Position numbers and translations under genes: made by a program
The notes under the pieces: generated by a model
Seen by the model: the letters and a program-made list of their open reading frames with translations, nothing else
What the model was told of the DNA's origin: nothing
Database searches by the model: none
Assembly: GCA_958418815.1 (NCBI GenBank)
Contig: CATZGB010000037.1
Coordinates: forward strand, 1-29,063
DNA from: an uncultured Bacteroidales bacterium
GTDB lineage: Bacteria > Bacteroidota > Bacteroidia > Bacteroidales > Muribaculaceae
Reading direction: 5' to 3'
DNA: 29,063 bases
In this document: positions 1 to 8,350 of the stretch, in pieces
Numbering within the stretch: position 1 is the first letter of the stretch
Layout: the number at the start of each line of letters is the position of its first letter

Positions 1-36
1 CCCGGGGCTAATAGTTAATGAATCCTCCGGATTCGT

Positions 37-104
37 GGATGTAATCAATGTCGCCAGGATGAAATCAATGTCGCCAGGGTTTGCCAGGATGTAATCAATG
101 TCGG
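37..104. repeat. three-copy short direct repeat
   Basis: A 20-base unit, GGATGTAATCAATGTCGCCA, occurs at 37-56, again at 57-76 with one change (T to A), and in shortened form at 87-104. The first two copies are in direct tandem and the third is separated by 10 bases. No function is evident. The stretch is open in one frame from position 2 to a stop at 92-94, so it could be the tail of a gene outside the window, but nothing supports that strongly. Confidence 0.6.
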
Positions 105-194
105 ATAGGCTGTCAGGGGGAAATACAAAGTCAGATAGCGTTTGGAAGTTTTTACGGACTACAATAATAAAAACAGGTAAATAATAAAAAACAG

Positions 195-233
195 GTAAGC
201 CCCGGAATTCCGTCGCGGAGTTCCGGGGCTTAC
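195..233 (-). terminator. intrinsic terminator of the 338-1684 gene
   Basis: A long hairpin: 195-207 pairs perfectly with 221-233 (13 bp), continued by five more pairs (208-212 with 216-220, one G-U) and a TCG triloop. Read on the minus strand it is followed by CCTGTTTTTTATTATT, a good U-tract. It lies about 100 bases past the stop codon of the minus-strand gene. The A-rich flank is itself a short tandem duplication (about 165-200). Confidence 0.8.
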
Positions 234-337
234 ACAATCTATGAAACGAGGTTTATGTCATTTGGATGACGGAGAGAGGGAGAGAGGAGGGAATGTGAGA
301 GGGAGGAGAGACAGGGGAGAGGGAGGCGGGGCGGCTG

Positions 338-1684
338 TCAGCGGATGAGGTGCTTCTTGCCGTTGATGATGTAGAGGCCTGCGGGGAGGGTGGAGAGGGC
401 TGAGGCATCTGATACGCGGGCTACGAGGATACCCTGCAGGTTGTAGACGGTGTAGCCTTCGGTGGCGTTGTCGGCAGCCACATTGTCTACTCCGGCCGAG
501 ACATCGGTGTAGTCGGCATAGACAATCCTGGAGGTGGGGAAATACTCCTCGGTGTCATAGTCGTAGTCGCTGACAATCAGCTCTGTGGGGTTGCCGTTGT
601 TGTCGTAGGTGTATTCGGCTTTGGTGCCTGCCACGAGTTCGGTCATTCCATCGTAGGTTTCTGTCATTGTCTCGAGTATGGCGTTGCCGTGGTCGTCATA
701 TGTGACCTCGGTCACCGTGATGTATGTGGCCTCGTCGGTGGGTTCGCCATCCTCGTCGAAGTATTCCGACTCGGTGAGGCGGAAGCTGCCGTTTTCATCG
801 ATGATTTCCATCTGTGAGGTGATGCCTACGATAGCCGGGTCTGCGAATGTCTCTTTCATGAGGTAGTTGCCCGGGGTCTCGGCAGAGTATTCGACGAAGA
901 GGTGTCCGTCAAGCTCGTTGTCGTAATACACCTCGCATGACTTCACGCGGTTGGCTCCGGATGTCATCTCGTATAGTGAGGTTCCGGTCATCTGGCCGTC
1001 GGTCGCTTCCCAGATGATGTTGCGGTAGCTTGTATCATCGTAAAGCTCCCACTCGACAGGCGTGCCTGAGTAGTTGCAGAAATACATGAACTCGTTGGCC
1101 TGGCCGGTGGTCTGGTCGTAGTTCCAGACAGACTTGTAAGCCGCCACCATGTCGTTCATGTATGGGAGCGATTTCACGATTTCGATGATGTTGCCCTGGT
1201 CGTTGCGGGTCACCTCGTTGGTCTCGCTGGTGTAGTTTCTTGTCCACTCTCCGTCGCTCCAGTCGAAACCGAGGCGTTCGGTGAAGAATGTGTGAATCAC
1301 AGGATCGTAAACATAGGTGCGCTTGGAGTCGTTTTCCCATCCGTCACCCTCGTCGACACGCGAGAGAACTGACACGGGCATTCCGAACTCGTTGTATTCG
1401 GTCTCGGTGAGGAACATCACACCGTCGGTCTCCCCTTCCTCCTTGATGGCGTTGCCGTTGGCGTCGTAGGTGAAATTGATGGTGCCGAGTTCCAGCCACT
1501 CTTCCTCGACATCGTCCCACATATAGTCGGTCTGTGAGGCGGGACGCCATAACGGGGCAGCTCCTTCGGCCTTCATCACTGCCAGTTTGCGGGGACTGCC
1601 TTTCTTGGTTTTGAAACGACCGTCGGCGACAGCGGCAGATGCGCCGAGGAGGGCGCAAAGGGGGAGAATGTAAAGTTTTTTCAT
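338..1684 (-). CDS. secreted YD-repeat-like protein with T9SS C-terminal sorting domain
   Basis: Encodes 448 residues from the ATG at 1684; the longer reading from 1777 runs through the promoter and overlaps guanine deaminase, so it is rejected. The N-terminus (MKKLYILPLCALLGASAAVA) is a clear signal peptide. The body holds several degenerate repeats of the form (F/Y)xYDxxGNxxxE, for example FTYDANGNAIKEE, VTYDDHGNAILET and YTYDNNGNPTEL, resembling YD/RHS-like repeats of Bacteroidota surface proteins. The last 40 residues (YTVYNLQGILVARV ... LPAGLYIINGKKHLIR) fit a type A sorting domain of the type IX (Por) secretion system, so the protein is probably exported and surface-anchored or released. 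No enzymatic motif is visible. It has its own promoter (1742-1773) and terminator (195-233), so it is probably monocistronic. The T9SS assignment is by pattern; the biological role is unknown. Confidence 0.85.
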   Translation of the reverse strand: MKKLYILPLCALLGASAAVADGRFKTKKGSPRKLAVMKAEGAAPLWRPASQTDYMWDDVEEEWLELGTINFTYDANGNAIKEEGETDGVMFLTETEYNEFGMPVSVLSRVDEGDGWENDSKRTYVYDPVIHTFFTERLGFDWSDGEWTRNYTSETNEVTRNDQGNIIEIVKSLPYMNDMVAAYKSVWNYDQTTGQANEFMYFCNYSGTPVEWELYDDTSYRNIIWEATDGQMTGTSLYEMTSGANRVKSCEVYYDNELDGHLFVEYSAETPGNYLMKETFADPAIVGITSQMEIIDENGSFRLTESEYFDEDGEPTDEATYITVTEVTYDDHGNAILETMTETYDGMTELVAGTKAEYTYDNNGNPTELIVSDYDYDTEEYFPTSRIVYADYTDVSAGVDNVAADNATEGYTVYNLQGILVARVSDASALSTLPAGLYIINGKKHLIR

Positions 1685-1741
1685 GCAATGAAAATTTAGT
1701 AATTTGTCTGGTTGTGTAATTATCAAATATAGCACTCGCGA

Positions 1742-1773
1742 CAAAGTTACTAATTTTTCGACGAAAAAGCAAA
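1742..1773 (-). promoter_or_regulatory. Bacteroidota sigma-ABfr promoter
   Basis: On the minus strand a TTTG -33 box (1773-1770) and a perfect TAnnTTTG -7 box, TAACTTTG (1749-1742), are separated by 20 bases, matching the known Bacteroides consensus. Predicted start of transcription is near 1736, about 50 bases before the ATG at 1684. The -33 box lies just past the stop codon of the upstream gene. Confidence 0.8.
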
Positions 1774-3171
1774 TCAACAGGGTAATTCAGAGGGGTAAGA
1801 CAGCTGATGGGGCCGATACCGGTCGAATACCTTTTTGCCCGCCACGTATGTGGCCCGGTTGAGGTTGTCGGGGGCGAGCGTCTGCAGCACGAACAGTTTT
1901 TCGGGGAGGGTATGGGCAAACTGCAGCCGCCATTCCAGGAACTCGGTGGCTTTCAGGTCGAGCACGGCCAGGTCTGCCTCGCGGCCCGGACGAATTGACC
2001 CGATGGTGTCTTCGAGGCGCAGCACACGCGCCCCGCCGAGTGTGGCCATGTAGAAGCTACGCAACGCTTCGAGAGGATTGTCGTCGAGCATCGCCACTTT
2101 GTAGGCGTCGCCAAGCTGGCGGGGGATTGAGAAACTTGTCCCGGCTCCGACATCAGAGCCGATGCCGACACGGCAGGGGCGGGAAGGGTCGGTGGCCTGG
2201 CGGTACTTGAACTCCCCGTCCCCCAGGAAGAGGTTTGACGACGGGCAGTGGGCCACCCCGCATCCCGCCTCCGACAGGCGTTTCCACTCCCGGGGGGTGA
2301 CGATGCAGCAGTGGGCCAGCACAGTGTGGTGGTCGAGCAGGCCAAACCGGTCGTATATGTCGGTGTAGTCTCTGGCCTCAGGGAACAGCGACATCGCCCA
2401 GCGGATTTCATCCTCCGCCTCGTCGAGATGGGTGTGGAGATAGACCCCTTGGCCGAGGTGGGCGCGATACAGCTCCCCGGCCATCTTGAGTTGATTCGGG
2501 GTGCTTGTCGGGGCGAAACGGGGTATTATGGCGTAGAGCTGGCGACCGCGGCGGTGCCACTTGGCCATCAGTTTCTCGGTAAGCAGTATTGAGCTTTCGG
2601 CCGAAGGGTCTTTCAGGTTTTCGGGGAGGTTGCGGTCTTGCAGCACCTTCCCGGTGATGGTGCGGGCGTTGTAGCGTTCCGATTCCTCAAACAGGGCATT
2701 GACCGAGGCCTCGAAGGTGGTGGAGAAGACATTGGCTGTGGTGGTGCCTGCCGAGAGGGTCTGGCGGAAGAACATCCGTGCCACCTCGTCGGCGAAGTCC
2801 TTGTCGCGGAATCTCGCCTCTGTCGGGAAAGTGTATCGGTTGAGCCAGTCGATGAGGGTGTCGCCGTAGGAGCCAATCATCGGGGCCTGCACATAGTGGG
2901 CGTGGCAGTCGATGAATCCGGGCAGTATGAGCGCGTCCTCATACCGGTCAATGTCGGTCAGGCCCGGGTAAGCGGGAATCACGTCGGCGTATTCCCCTGC
3001 GGCGAGAATTCTGCCGTCCTGTATCACGGCGAGTCCGTCGGCGTAATAGTCGTGGCAAACTGAGGCGGGAGCCATGGCCGGGTCGTCACGGAAAGTGAGC
3101 ATCGCGCCGCGCACCCCTTTCAGTGGGCTTCCGGCGGTATTGGCGGGTAGGTGGGATATCTGGTCGGTCAT
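1774..3171 (-). CDS. guaD: guanine deaminase
   Basis: 465 residues, of usual length for guanine deaminase of the amidohydrolase superfamily, which hydrolyses guanine to xanthine and ammonia in purine salvage or catabolism in the cytoplasm. Visible metal-site motifs in order: GFIDCHAHYVQ (His90 and His92 of the HxH pair), the HTHLDEAEDE block in the middle with the zinc-ligand histidine and acidic residues, AHCC, and GSDVGAGTS with the catalytic and metal aspartate. The SYGDTLIDWLNRYTFPTEARF segment is typical of guanine deaminases as opposed to other cytosine or chlorohydrolase-like relatives. ATG at 3171 is the only convincing start; the upstream in-frame sequence lacks similarity. No purine riboswitch is apparent in the 200 bases upstream. 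It stands between two secreted-protein genes and appears functionally unlinked to them. Confidence 0.93.
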   Translation of the reverse strand: MTDQISHLPANTAGSPLKGVRGAMLTFRDDPAMAPASVCHDYYADGLAVIQDGRILAAGEYADVIPAYPGLTDIDRYEDALILPGFIDCHAHYVQAPMIGSYGDTLIDWLNRYTFPTEARFRDKDFADEVARMFFRQTLSAGTTTANVFSTTFEASVNALFEESERYNARTITGKVLQDRNLPENLKDPSAESSILLTEKLMAKWHRRGRQLYAIIPRFAPTSTPNQLKMAGELYRAHLGQGVYLHTHLDEAEDEIRWAMSLFPEARDYTDIYDRFGLLDHHTVLAHCCIVTPREWKRLSEAGCGVAHCPSSNLFLGDGEFKYRQATDPSRPCRVGIGSDVGAGTSFSIPRQLGDAYKVAMLDDNPLEALRSFYMATLGGARVLRLEDTIGSIRPGREADLAVLDLKATEFLEWRLQFAHTLPEKLFVLQTLAPDNLNRATYVAGKKVFDRYRPHQLSYPSELPC

Positions 3172-3267
3172 AATGGGTCATTTTTATATAATGATTAACA
3201 TATGACCCGGGAATCTGTTGCATCAGGCAGCGAAAGTTTCTTATGGAAGCGCGCTCTCCACACGAAA

Positions 3268-3320
3268 CCCCGGATTGCCGCCCGGGAGCCTGCGATGGAC
3301 TCCAGCGCGTCAATCCGGGG
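3268..3320. other. GC-rich inverted repeat, possible terminator
   Basis: CCCCGGATTG at 3268-3277 is the exact reverse complement of 3311-3320, enclosing 33 bases that contain further short GC pairings. It lies between the end of the 3379-6927 gene and the start of guanine deaminase, both on the minus strand. There is no long U-tract on either side, so intrinsic termination is only a guess. Confidence 0.4.
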
Positions 3321-3378
3321 CGGATAATGGGGCAATCCTCAGTAAGCGTCAATACCGTCGGATTCAGATAACAGGGTG

Positions 3379-6300
3379 TCAGTCGACAGCCACCTTGAAG
3401 GACTTCTCTCCGACGGTCACCACATAGATGCCGGGAGCCACGGGGAGCGGCATTTTGTCGCAGGTCAGCTGTGTGGCGGCCACCTGGATTCCTGCCGGGA
3501 GGAAGACACGGGCAGTCTCCCCCTGGAAGCCGGTGAAGAGTATCGCGCCGGTCAGTCCGGTCACCGATGACACTGCCTCGGCGGCGGTCTCCTCCAGGCC
3601 TGACTGTGAGCCTGAACGGATGGAATAGGAGTCAATCAGGGGTATGGAAGAGCTGCCGCCGATGAAGTTGACGTGCAGGCGGGCATCAACCCACTTCTGG
3701 CCCTGGAGGGATTCGGGCAGGGTGTAGCTGAACTTCTTCCAGCCGTCGGTGGTCTGGGGCACGTTTACCTGGCCGAGGATGACATATTCATCCATGCCGT
3801 GGCATGCAGCCATCAGGGTCAGCTCGCAAGCCAGCGGGTGGTGGTAGCTCGAGAACTCGATTTCGGCGTCTGTGATTCCCTCGGTGGAGAATTTTGGCAG
3901 ATAGATGTAGGAGTCGCCACGGTTCCAGGTGGTGTGGCCGTAGAGGGCGAATCCTCCCTCGGCCGATACGGCAGTGGGTATGATGTCTGAGGGATTCACA
4001 AGGCCCCAGGTCGGGGAGTACTCAGCCTCGAGCGACGAGCCCAGTGCGAGGGGCTTATAGTGGAGCGCGGCATCGGCGAATGTCTCATCCATCGGCAGCG
4101 TGTAGGGCCTGCCGAGAATCACGGTGAAGGATGTCATGGCCGAGCCGGAGTTAATACCGTTGTATGCCTGCAGGCCGAGGGTGAGGACGGTCAGTGGCAT
4201 GTTGGCGTATTCAAGCTCATAGGTCATGGTCAGCTTGTCGGTGACATCAATCTGATACCAGTCTTCATCCTCCTCGTCCCACTCCCAGAGGTAATAGTCC
4301 ATACCGTCGGGATTGACGTGTCCGCCGGTCACGCCGGTGGTGATGGCCTTGTAGTCGATTTTCACACTCATGTTGTCCTCGCTGACGGTCAGGGCCGTGA
4401 TTACCGGAGCTGTCGGGCGGTCAAGGCCGCAGTTGACCTCGATTGACGCGCGAGGGCCAGTCCCGACGGGTGAAGACACCGTCACGGTCACCTGTGATTT
4501 CCCTGCCGGGCAGGCTATGCTGGCATTTCCCTCTTCGCCAGGTTTCCCCTCTACGGTCTTAGACTCGGCGGCGCTGGCTACTGTGGCGGTGAGCGGTGTC
4601 TCCGGGTCGAGCGTCTGGCCGCCGTTGTTGAGTGTGGGGAACCTGAATGTGATGTCGGCGAGCAGTTCGCCGGTCTCAAGGCCGTCGCCGGCCAGGTCGG
4701 TCACTGTGGCCGGAGTCTCCTGGTTGGCGAGGCTTTCCATCATTTCCAGACGGTTGACGTGGAGGTAATATTTGTTTTTGTCAGACACGCAATGCACACC
4801 TATGTAGTAGCGTCCGGCCTCGGGCAACGTCAAGGTGTTTTCGAGGCGTATCCATTCGGTGGAGGAGACGCTGGTCTTTTCGATTACGGGGATTGTCATG
4901 GCCTCCACGCTCTGCTGGCGGCCTATGAAGACCTCCACATCCTCGGGATAGGATGACGAGTAGCATTTCACGTTGATGGCGATGTCATAAAGCACCGACG
5001 CGTCGGCGACCTCGATGGCCGGGGAGATGAACCAGTCGTCGGCCTCGTTTGAGCCGCTGTAAGTGTATTTGAAACTGTCATCCTCGCCGGTCCATGTGCG
5101 GTCGTCGTTGTTTGCGTCGACTACCAGGAAGTTGTCAAACACCTCCTTGTTGAGGTCAAGGCCGAGCGGCAGCTCGAAATAGAATGAGGAGGAGATGCGG
5201 CAAGAGAAGGAGATGGAGCTTGTCTGGTTGCCGGTCTTCTTGCCGTCGCCGTCAAGGATGTATGACATGGAGGTGACCGAGTGTGCGCCCAGTGAGAGGC
5301 CGGTGAAAGATATGGGCTTGCTCTCGCCTGGCGCTCCTTGTACCGGCTCGCCATATGGCTGTCCGTCGAGGGTGATGTCGGCATGGATGACGGTCTGGGC
5401 GGCCAGGGTTTCCCCGGAGAGGTTGGTGGTGGGGAAGGTGATGGTCACCGAGCCGTCACCGCCGTCAAAGTCGGCGTCAGAGAGTATGGCTGCCTGCGGG
5501 GCCGAGCCGTCGGTGACATCCACTGAGATGTTCTGGAGATAGAGGTATGACGCGCTGGTGGGGGAGATGGCGTGGAAGGCGACATAGAACGGGCGGTCGG
5601 CCTCGACGGGGAATATGGCCTCCTCGGTGGCGAACGCTTCAGGGCTTTGGAACGCCGCGTTTCTCCACAACACGTTCTGGCTCAGGGCTTCCACCGTAGG
5701 CTCATAGGCCATGCAGACCTCCAGTCCCTCGTCGTTGTATTTCGTGGCCACGTTGAATGTCAGTTTTCGCGCGCCTGCGCTGCCAGCCTCGAACGCGGGC
5801 AGAATGATCCAGTCGTCGCCGGGATTGAACCAGGAGTAGTTGTAGCGGAATGAGCCGTCACCGGCGGAATTGCCGGCCGGGTAGCCGCTGGCACACCATT
5901 CCCAAGTGCTGCCGTCGTCATTGGCGTTGATTACCGTACACCATTCAAACTCGTCGGTGTCGGGCAGGAAAGTGTAGCCCATAGGAATGAATGCCGGCTG
6001 AAGCTTGGTGAACTTGTGCTCGACCGATGCCGGTTCGGAGGAAAGCCCCCCGACGGTGGCTGTGGCGGAGATGGTGTGGGTGCCGCTTGTGGCGACATTG
6101 AAGTTGAAGAGTTGTGATTCGCCGGGCGCCCCGGTGAATGTGCCATCCTCGATTTCGTTGCCGTCGAGGAACACGGTGGCCGTGATGGATGAGGCCTGCA
6201 GCGGGTCACCTCCGAGGGTCTGTGACGGGAGGGTGACGGTGAGGGCGCAATCGAGGCCGTCGGCATCGATTACAAGCGCCGGCGCTTGCGGCTGGTCCAA

Positions 6301-6927
6301 AGACAGCTTCTCTATCGATATGTTCTTGAAGAAGATGTAGAATTTGTTGGCCGGCGACGAGGCGTAGAGGCCGAAATGCCATATGCCGTCAGCCGGGATG
6401 TCTATCGTGCGGGATTCTGTCACATCCTCCTGGTTGGTGTAGGAGGTCTTCTCCATGATTGTGGTGGTCATGGAGGCGGGGTCGGTCGAGGAGCCGATAC
6501 ACAGCTTGAAGTCCTCCATGTCTGCGCGGGTCTTGTAGGTGTATGTCACCTTGTATGTCCCCCCGTCGAGATTCATCGGGGGGAGTATGCACCAGTCGTC
6601 GGCCTGCAGGCTGTAGTTGTAGCTGTATTTGAAATACTCCCCGTCGAGGCTCCAGGTCTTCCCGTCTTTGTTGCCGTCGATGATTGTGCATTCGGCAAAC
6701 TGCTCGGGGGTCGGGGCGAAGGTGACGGGGGCAGTGTAGCCCCCCTCCGGGGCGCGGTTGGGGATGGTCTTTGAAGCACCGAGGCGCACCAGGCGCGGGG
6801 CCTCGGTGACGTTTTTTTCGGCCGCAGGGGGGACTGAGGGCTGGGCTTTCTGGTCGGCCAACCCGATGGCGGCGAGGAATCCGGCTGTCGCCAGTCCTCC
6901 ACACAGGAGGGATAACTTCTTGATCAT
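3379..6927 (-). CDS. large secreted choice-of-anchor-J (cleaved adhesin-like) protein, T9SS substrate
   Basis: 1182 residues from the ATG at 6927; a GTG two codons upstream is possible but less likely. The N-terminal 26 residues (MIKKLSLLCGGLATAGFLAAIGLA) form a signal peptide. At least three similar jelly-roll-type domains start near residues 78, 330 and 605. Each opens with a phrase like FxxCTIIDGNKDGKTW, followed by FxYxYxxxxxADDWxxxPP and later FYIxFxxxSIE, the signature of choice-of-anchor J / cleaved adhesin domains known from Bacteroidota peptidases and adhesins. Between them are Ig- or fibronectin-like beta segments (LxxTITLP, GxPGES). A fourth, more divergent block starts near TLPMDETF. 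The C-terminus (PGIYVVTVGEKSFKVAVD) fits a T9SS sorting domain. No protease or glycosidase catalytic motif is visible, so a binding role at the surface is the most reasonable inference. It is transcribed divergently from bioB. Confidence 0.85.
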   Translation of the reverse strand: MIKKLSLLCGGLATAGFLAAIGLADQKAQPSVPPAAEKNVTEAPRLVRLGASKTIPNRAPEGGYTAPVTFAPTPEQFAECTIIDGNKDGKTWSLDGEYFKYSYNYSLQADDWCILPPMNLDGGTYKVTYTYKTRADMEDFKLCIGSSTDPASMTTTIMEKTSYTNQEDVTESRTIDIPADGIWHFGLYASSPANKFYIFFKNISIEKLSLDQPQAPALVIDADGLDCALTVTLPSQTLGGDPLQASSITATVFLDGNEIEDGTFTGAPGESQLFNFNVATSGTHTISATATVGGLSSEPASVEHKFTKLQPAFIPMGYTFLPDTDEFEWCTVINANDDGSTWEWCASGYPAGNSAGDGSFRYNYSWFNPGDDWIILPAFEAGSAGARKLTFNVATKYNDEGLEVCMAYEPTVEALSQNVLWRNAAFQSPEAFATEEAIFPVEADRPFYVAFHAISPTSASYLYLQNISVDVTDGSAPQAAILSDADFDGGDGSVTITFPTTNLSGETLAAQTVIHADITLDGQPYGEPVQGAPGESKPISFTGLSLGAHSVTSMSYILDGDGKKTGNQTSSISFSCRISSSFYFELPLGLDLNKEVFDNFLVVDANNDDRTWTGEDDSFKYTYSGSNEADDWFISPAIEVADASVLYDIAINVKCYSSSYPEDVEVFIGRQQSVEAMTIPVIEKTSVSSTEWIRLENTLTLPEAGRYYIGVHCVSDKNKYYLHVNRLEMMESLANQETPATVTDLAGDGLETGELLADITFRFPTLNNGGQTLDPETPLTATVASAAESKTVEGKPGEEGNASIACPAGKSQVTVTVSSPVGTGPRASIEVNCGLDRPTAPVITALTVSEDNMSVKIDYKAITTGVTGGHVNPDGMDYYLWEWDEEDEDWYQIDVTDKLTMTYELEYANMPLTVLTLGLQAYNGINSGSAMTSFTVILGRPYTLPMDETFADAALHYKPLALGSSLEAEYSPTWGLVNPSDIIPTAVSAEGGFALYGHTTWNRGDSYIYLPKFSTEGITDAEIEFSSYHHPLACELTLMAACHGMDEYVILGQVNVPQTTDGWKKFSYTLPESLQGQKWVDARLHVNFIGGSSSIPLIDSYSIRSGSQSGLEETAAEAVSSVTGLTGAILFTGFQGETARVFLPAGIQVAATQLTCDKMPLPVAPGIYVVTVGEKSFKVAVD

Positions 6928-7011
6928 TAGCACTTATTTTATTAGTGAGACAATATGACTGGTTGCGGGTATATGGTTGTGGTTGGTTTGTAACGATGAA
7001 TACTGATTTCG

Positions 7012-7019
7012 CAAAAATA
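7012..7019 (-). promoter_or_regulatory. putative -7 box for the 3379-6927 gene
   Basis: Minus-strand TATTTTTG matches TAnnTTTG and would start transcription about 80 bases upstream of the ATG at 6927. No clear TTTG -33 box is found at the right distance, so the call is tentative. Confidence 0.45.
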
Positions 7020-7051
7020 CAAAAAATATTAAAATAACTGGCGGAATTTTG

Positions 7052-7059
7052 TAATTTTG
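7052..7059 (+). promoter_or_regulatory. putative -7 box for bioB
   Basis: TAATTTTG matches TAnnTTTG 22 bases before the bioB ATG, giving a very short leader. The upstream A/T-rich stretch has no clear TTTG at -33. It lies back to back with the divergent promoter at 7012-7019. Confidence 0.5.
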
Positions 7060-7081
7060 TGGGGTTAATTGGAAAAATGCT

Positions 7082-8050
7082 ATGGTAGATATCCAGTCAC
7101 TGAAAAACAAGATACTTGAAGGCGGGGAAATCTCTGCCGATGAGACTTTCGGCCTGTGTGACATCACCCCCGAGCAGCATGAAGAGCTTTGGGAGAGTGC
7201 CCGCGAAATCACGAGGCGGTTTTGCCCGAAGGTGTTTGACTCTTGCTCGATAGTCAACGCCCGGTCGGGCAAATGTCCCGAGAATTGCAAATGGTGCGCC
7301 CAGTCGGCCCATCACAAAGCCGATGTGGAGGTTTATCCCCTGATAAGCCGGGAGCAGTGTATGTCGATAGCTGAGCATAACCGGCTGCAGGGCATCCGGC
7401 GCTTCTCGCTGGTGACCAGTGGCCGCGCGATGAAAGGGGAGGCCCTGGAGACGGCCTGCGGCTATTACCGGGAGCTGAAAGGGAAGGGGGGCATGCATCT
7501 GTGTGCCTCCATGGGACTTCTCGACCGCGATGAGCTGCAGAAGCTTTACGACTCGGGTGTGACGCGTTATCACTGCAACCTTGAGGCTGCCCCTTCATAC
7601 TTCGGGACGCTCTGCACCACCCACACCGTCGAGGACAAGATAAAGACCATCCTTCTGGCCCGCGAGATAGGCATGGAGGTATGCAGCGGGGGAATCATAG
7701 GTATGGGGGAGACGGCGCGCCAGCGTGTGGAACTCGCCATTGAGTTGCGCCGGGTCGAGCCACACTCGATTCCCATCAACCTGTTGTGTCCGATTCCCGG
7801 CACGCCCCTTGAGGGGACTCCGCCGCTGAGCGAGGAGGAGGTGCTTGACGCGATAGCGATATTCCGCTTCGTGCATCCGCGCACCATCCTGCGTTTCGCC
7901 GGAGGGCGCGCTCGTCTGAGCCGTGCCACCCAGCTGCGCGCCCTGCAGATAGGGATGAATGGCGGGGTTGTCGGCGACCTGTTGACGACCATCGGCTCCA
8001 AGGTGGCCGATGACAAGCCTCTGATTGAGTCGGCGGGATATGATTTCTGA
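7082..8050 (+). CDS. bioB: biotin synthase
   Basis: 322 residues, normal length. A radical SAM enzyme that inserts sulfur into dethiobiotin, the last step of biotin synthesis. The radical SAM cluster motif CxxxCxxC is CPENCKWC (Cys65, Cys69, Cys72), embedded in the family-typical SIVNARSGKCPENCKWCAQSA. Further family blocks are MHLCASMG, YHCNLEAAPSYF (with the Asn-Leu-Glu region and cluster-ligand cysteine), EVCSGGIIGMGE, NLLCPIPGTPLEG and ILRFAGGRARLSR (the arginine proposed to ligand the [2Fe-2S] cluster). No other bio genes are adjacent, so it stands alone here, as often in Bacteroidales. It ends with its own terminator at 8089-8133. Confidence 0.96.
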   Translation: MVDIQSLKNKILEGGEISADETFGLCDITPEQHEELWESAREITRRFCPKVFDSCSIVNARSGKCPENCKWCAQSAHHKADVEVYPLISREQCMSIAEHNRLQGIRRFSLVTSGRAMKGEALETACGYYRELKGKGGMHLCASMGLLDRDELQKLYDSGVTRYHCNLEAAPSYFGTLCTTHTVEDKIKTILLAREIGMEVCSGGIIGMGETARQRVELAIELRRVEPHSIPINLLCPIPGTPLEGTPPLSEEEVLDAIAIFRFVHPRTILRFAGGRARLSRATQLRALQIGMNGGVVGDLLTTIGSKVADDKPLIESAGYDF

Positions 8051-8088
8051 TTGGCCCGGATAAAATTGTTGATATATAATATTTTGAA

Positions 8089-8133
8089 AATCAGCCATAT
8101 GTAGCAGATGTGACGATGTGGCTGGTTTTTTAT
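8089..8133 (+). terminator. intrinsic terminator after bioB
   Basis: AATCAGCCA (8089-8097) pairs with TGGCTGGTT (8119-8127), nine pairs with one G-U, followed directly by a run of T. It lies 38 bases past the bioB stop. Confidence 0.75.
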
Positions 8134-8154
8134 GTGAATTTTTTTCAAAAAATA

Positions 8155-8186
8155 TTTGGAAAAGTCGGATATAATTCCGAACTTTG
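8155..8186 (+). promoter_or_regulatory. promoter of small RNA unit 1
   Basis: TTTG (8155-8158), 20 bases, then GAACTTTG (8179-8186), a one-mismatch TAnnTTTG. Predicted start lies near 8191. It drives a unit that ends at the terminator 8235-8265, more than 100 bases before tnaA. Confidence 0.7.
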
Positions 8187-8190
8187 CACT

Positions 8191-8265
8191 GTGTGTTTTT
8201 CATAGTATTAGATTAAGATAAAGGTTTAAAGGAGAAAGGTCGTTGTGAAACGACCTTTTTTTATT
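8191..8265 (+). ncRNA. putative small RNA, copy 1 of a paralogous pair
   Basis: A unit of about 75 nucleotides bounded by a consensus promoter and a strong intrinsic terminator: AAAGGTCGTT (8235-8244), a GTGA tetraloop, AACGACCTTT (8249-8258), then T-rich sequence. It contains no ATG and no plausible peptide. Its 5' part GTTTTTCATAGTATTAGATT (8195-8214), followed by AAGATAAAGG, matches the 5' part of the unit at 13805-13879 on the other strand (GTTTTTCATGGTATTAGATT, then TAAGGTAAGA) with one substitution over the first 20 bases and a one-base insertion after it. The terminator stems are unrelated in sequence. Conserved 5' end plus replaceable terminator is the pattern of paralogous trans-acting small RNAs reported in Bacteroides. 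Identity with any named family was not checked. A cis role as attenuator of tnaA is an alternative. Confidence 0.6.
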
Positions 8266-8279
8266 TTCTTAAGTCTCCT

Positions 8280-8350
8280 TTTGTTGCGCGTTCCATGTTT
8301 TTTAGCTAAATTGCGTCCGTCGCCATTGGGCGGCGTTCAGGCATACCTGA
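8280..8350 (+). promoter_or_regulatory. possible tnaA promoter and structured leader
   Basis: A weak promoter-like pair (TTTG at 8280-8283, TAAATTG at 8306-8312, 22 bases between) precedes two small hairpins: CGTCGCC-attg-GGCGGCG (8318-8335, one G-U) and TCAGG-cata-CCTGA (8337-8350). They lie in the predicted 5' leader of tnaA. No leader peptide with Trp codons like E. coli tnaC is seen. Confidence 0.35.

Noticed and set aside
2..94. Open frame at the left edge, possible end of a gene cut by the window
   Set aside because: Only about 30 codons, built on the short tandem repeats; no family similarity.
8191..8234. tnaC-like leader peptide upstream of tnaA
   Set aside because: No ATG and no Trp codon in the transcribed segment; the homologous unit at 13805-13879 is not next to a tryptophan gene.
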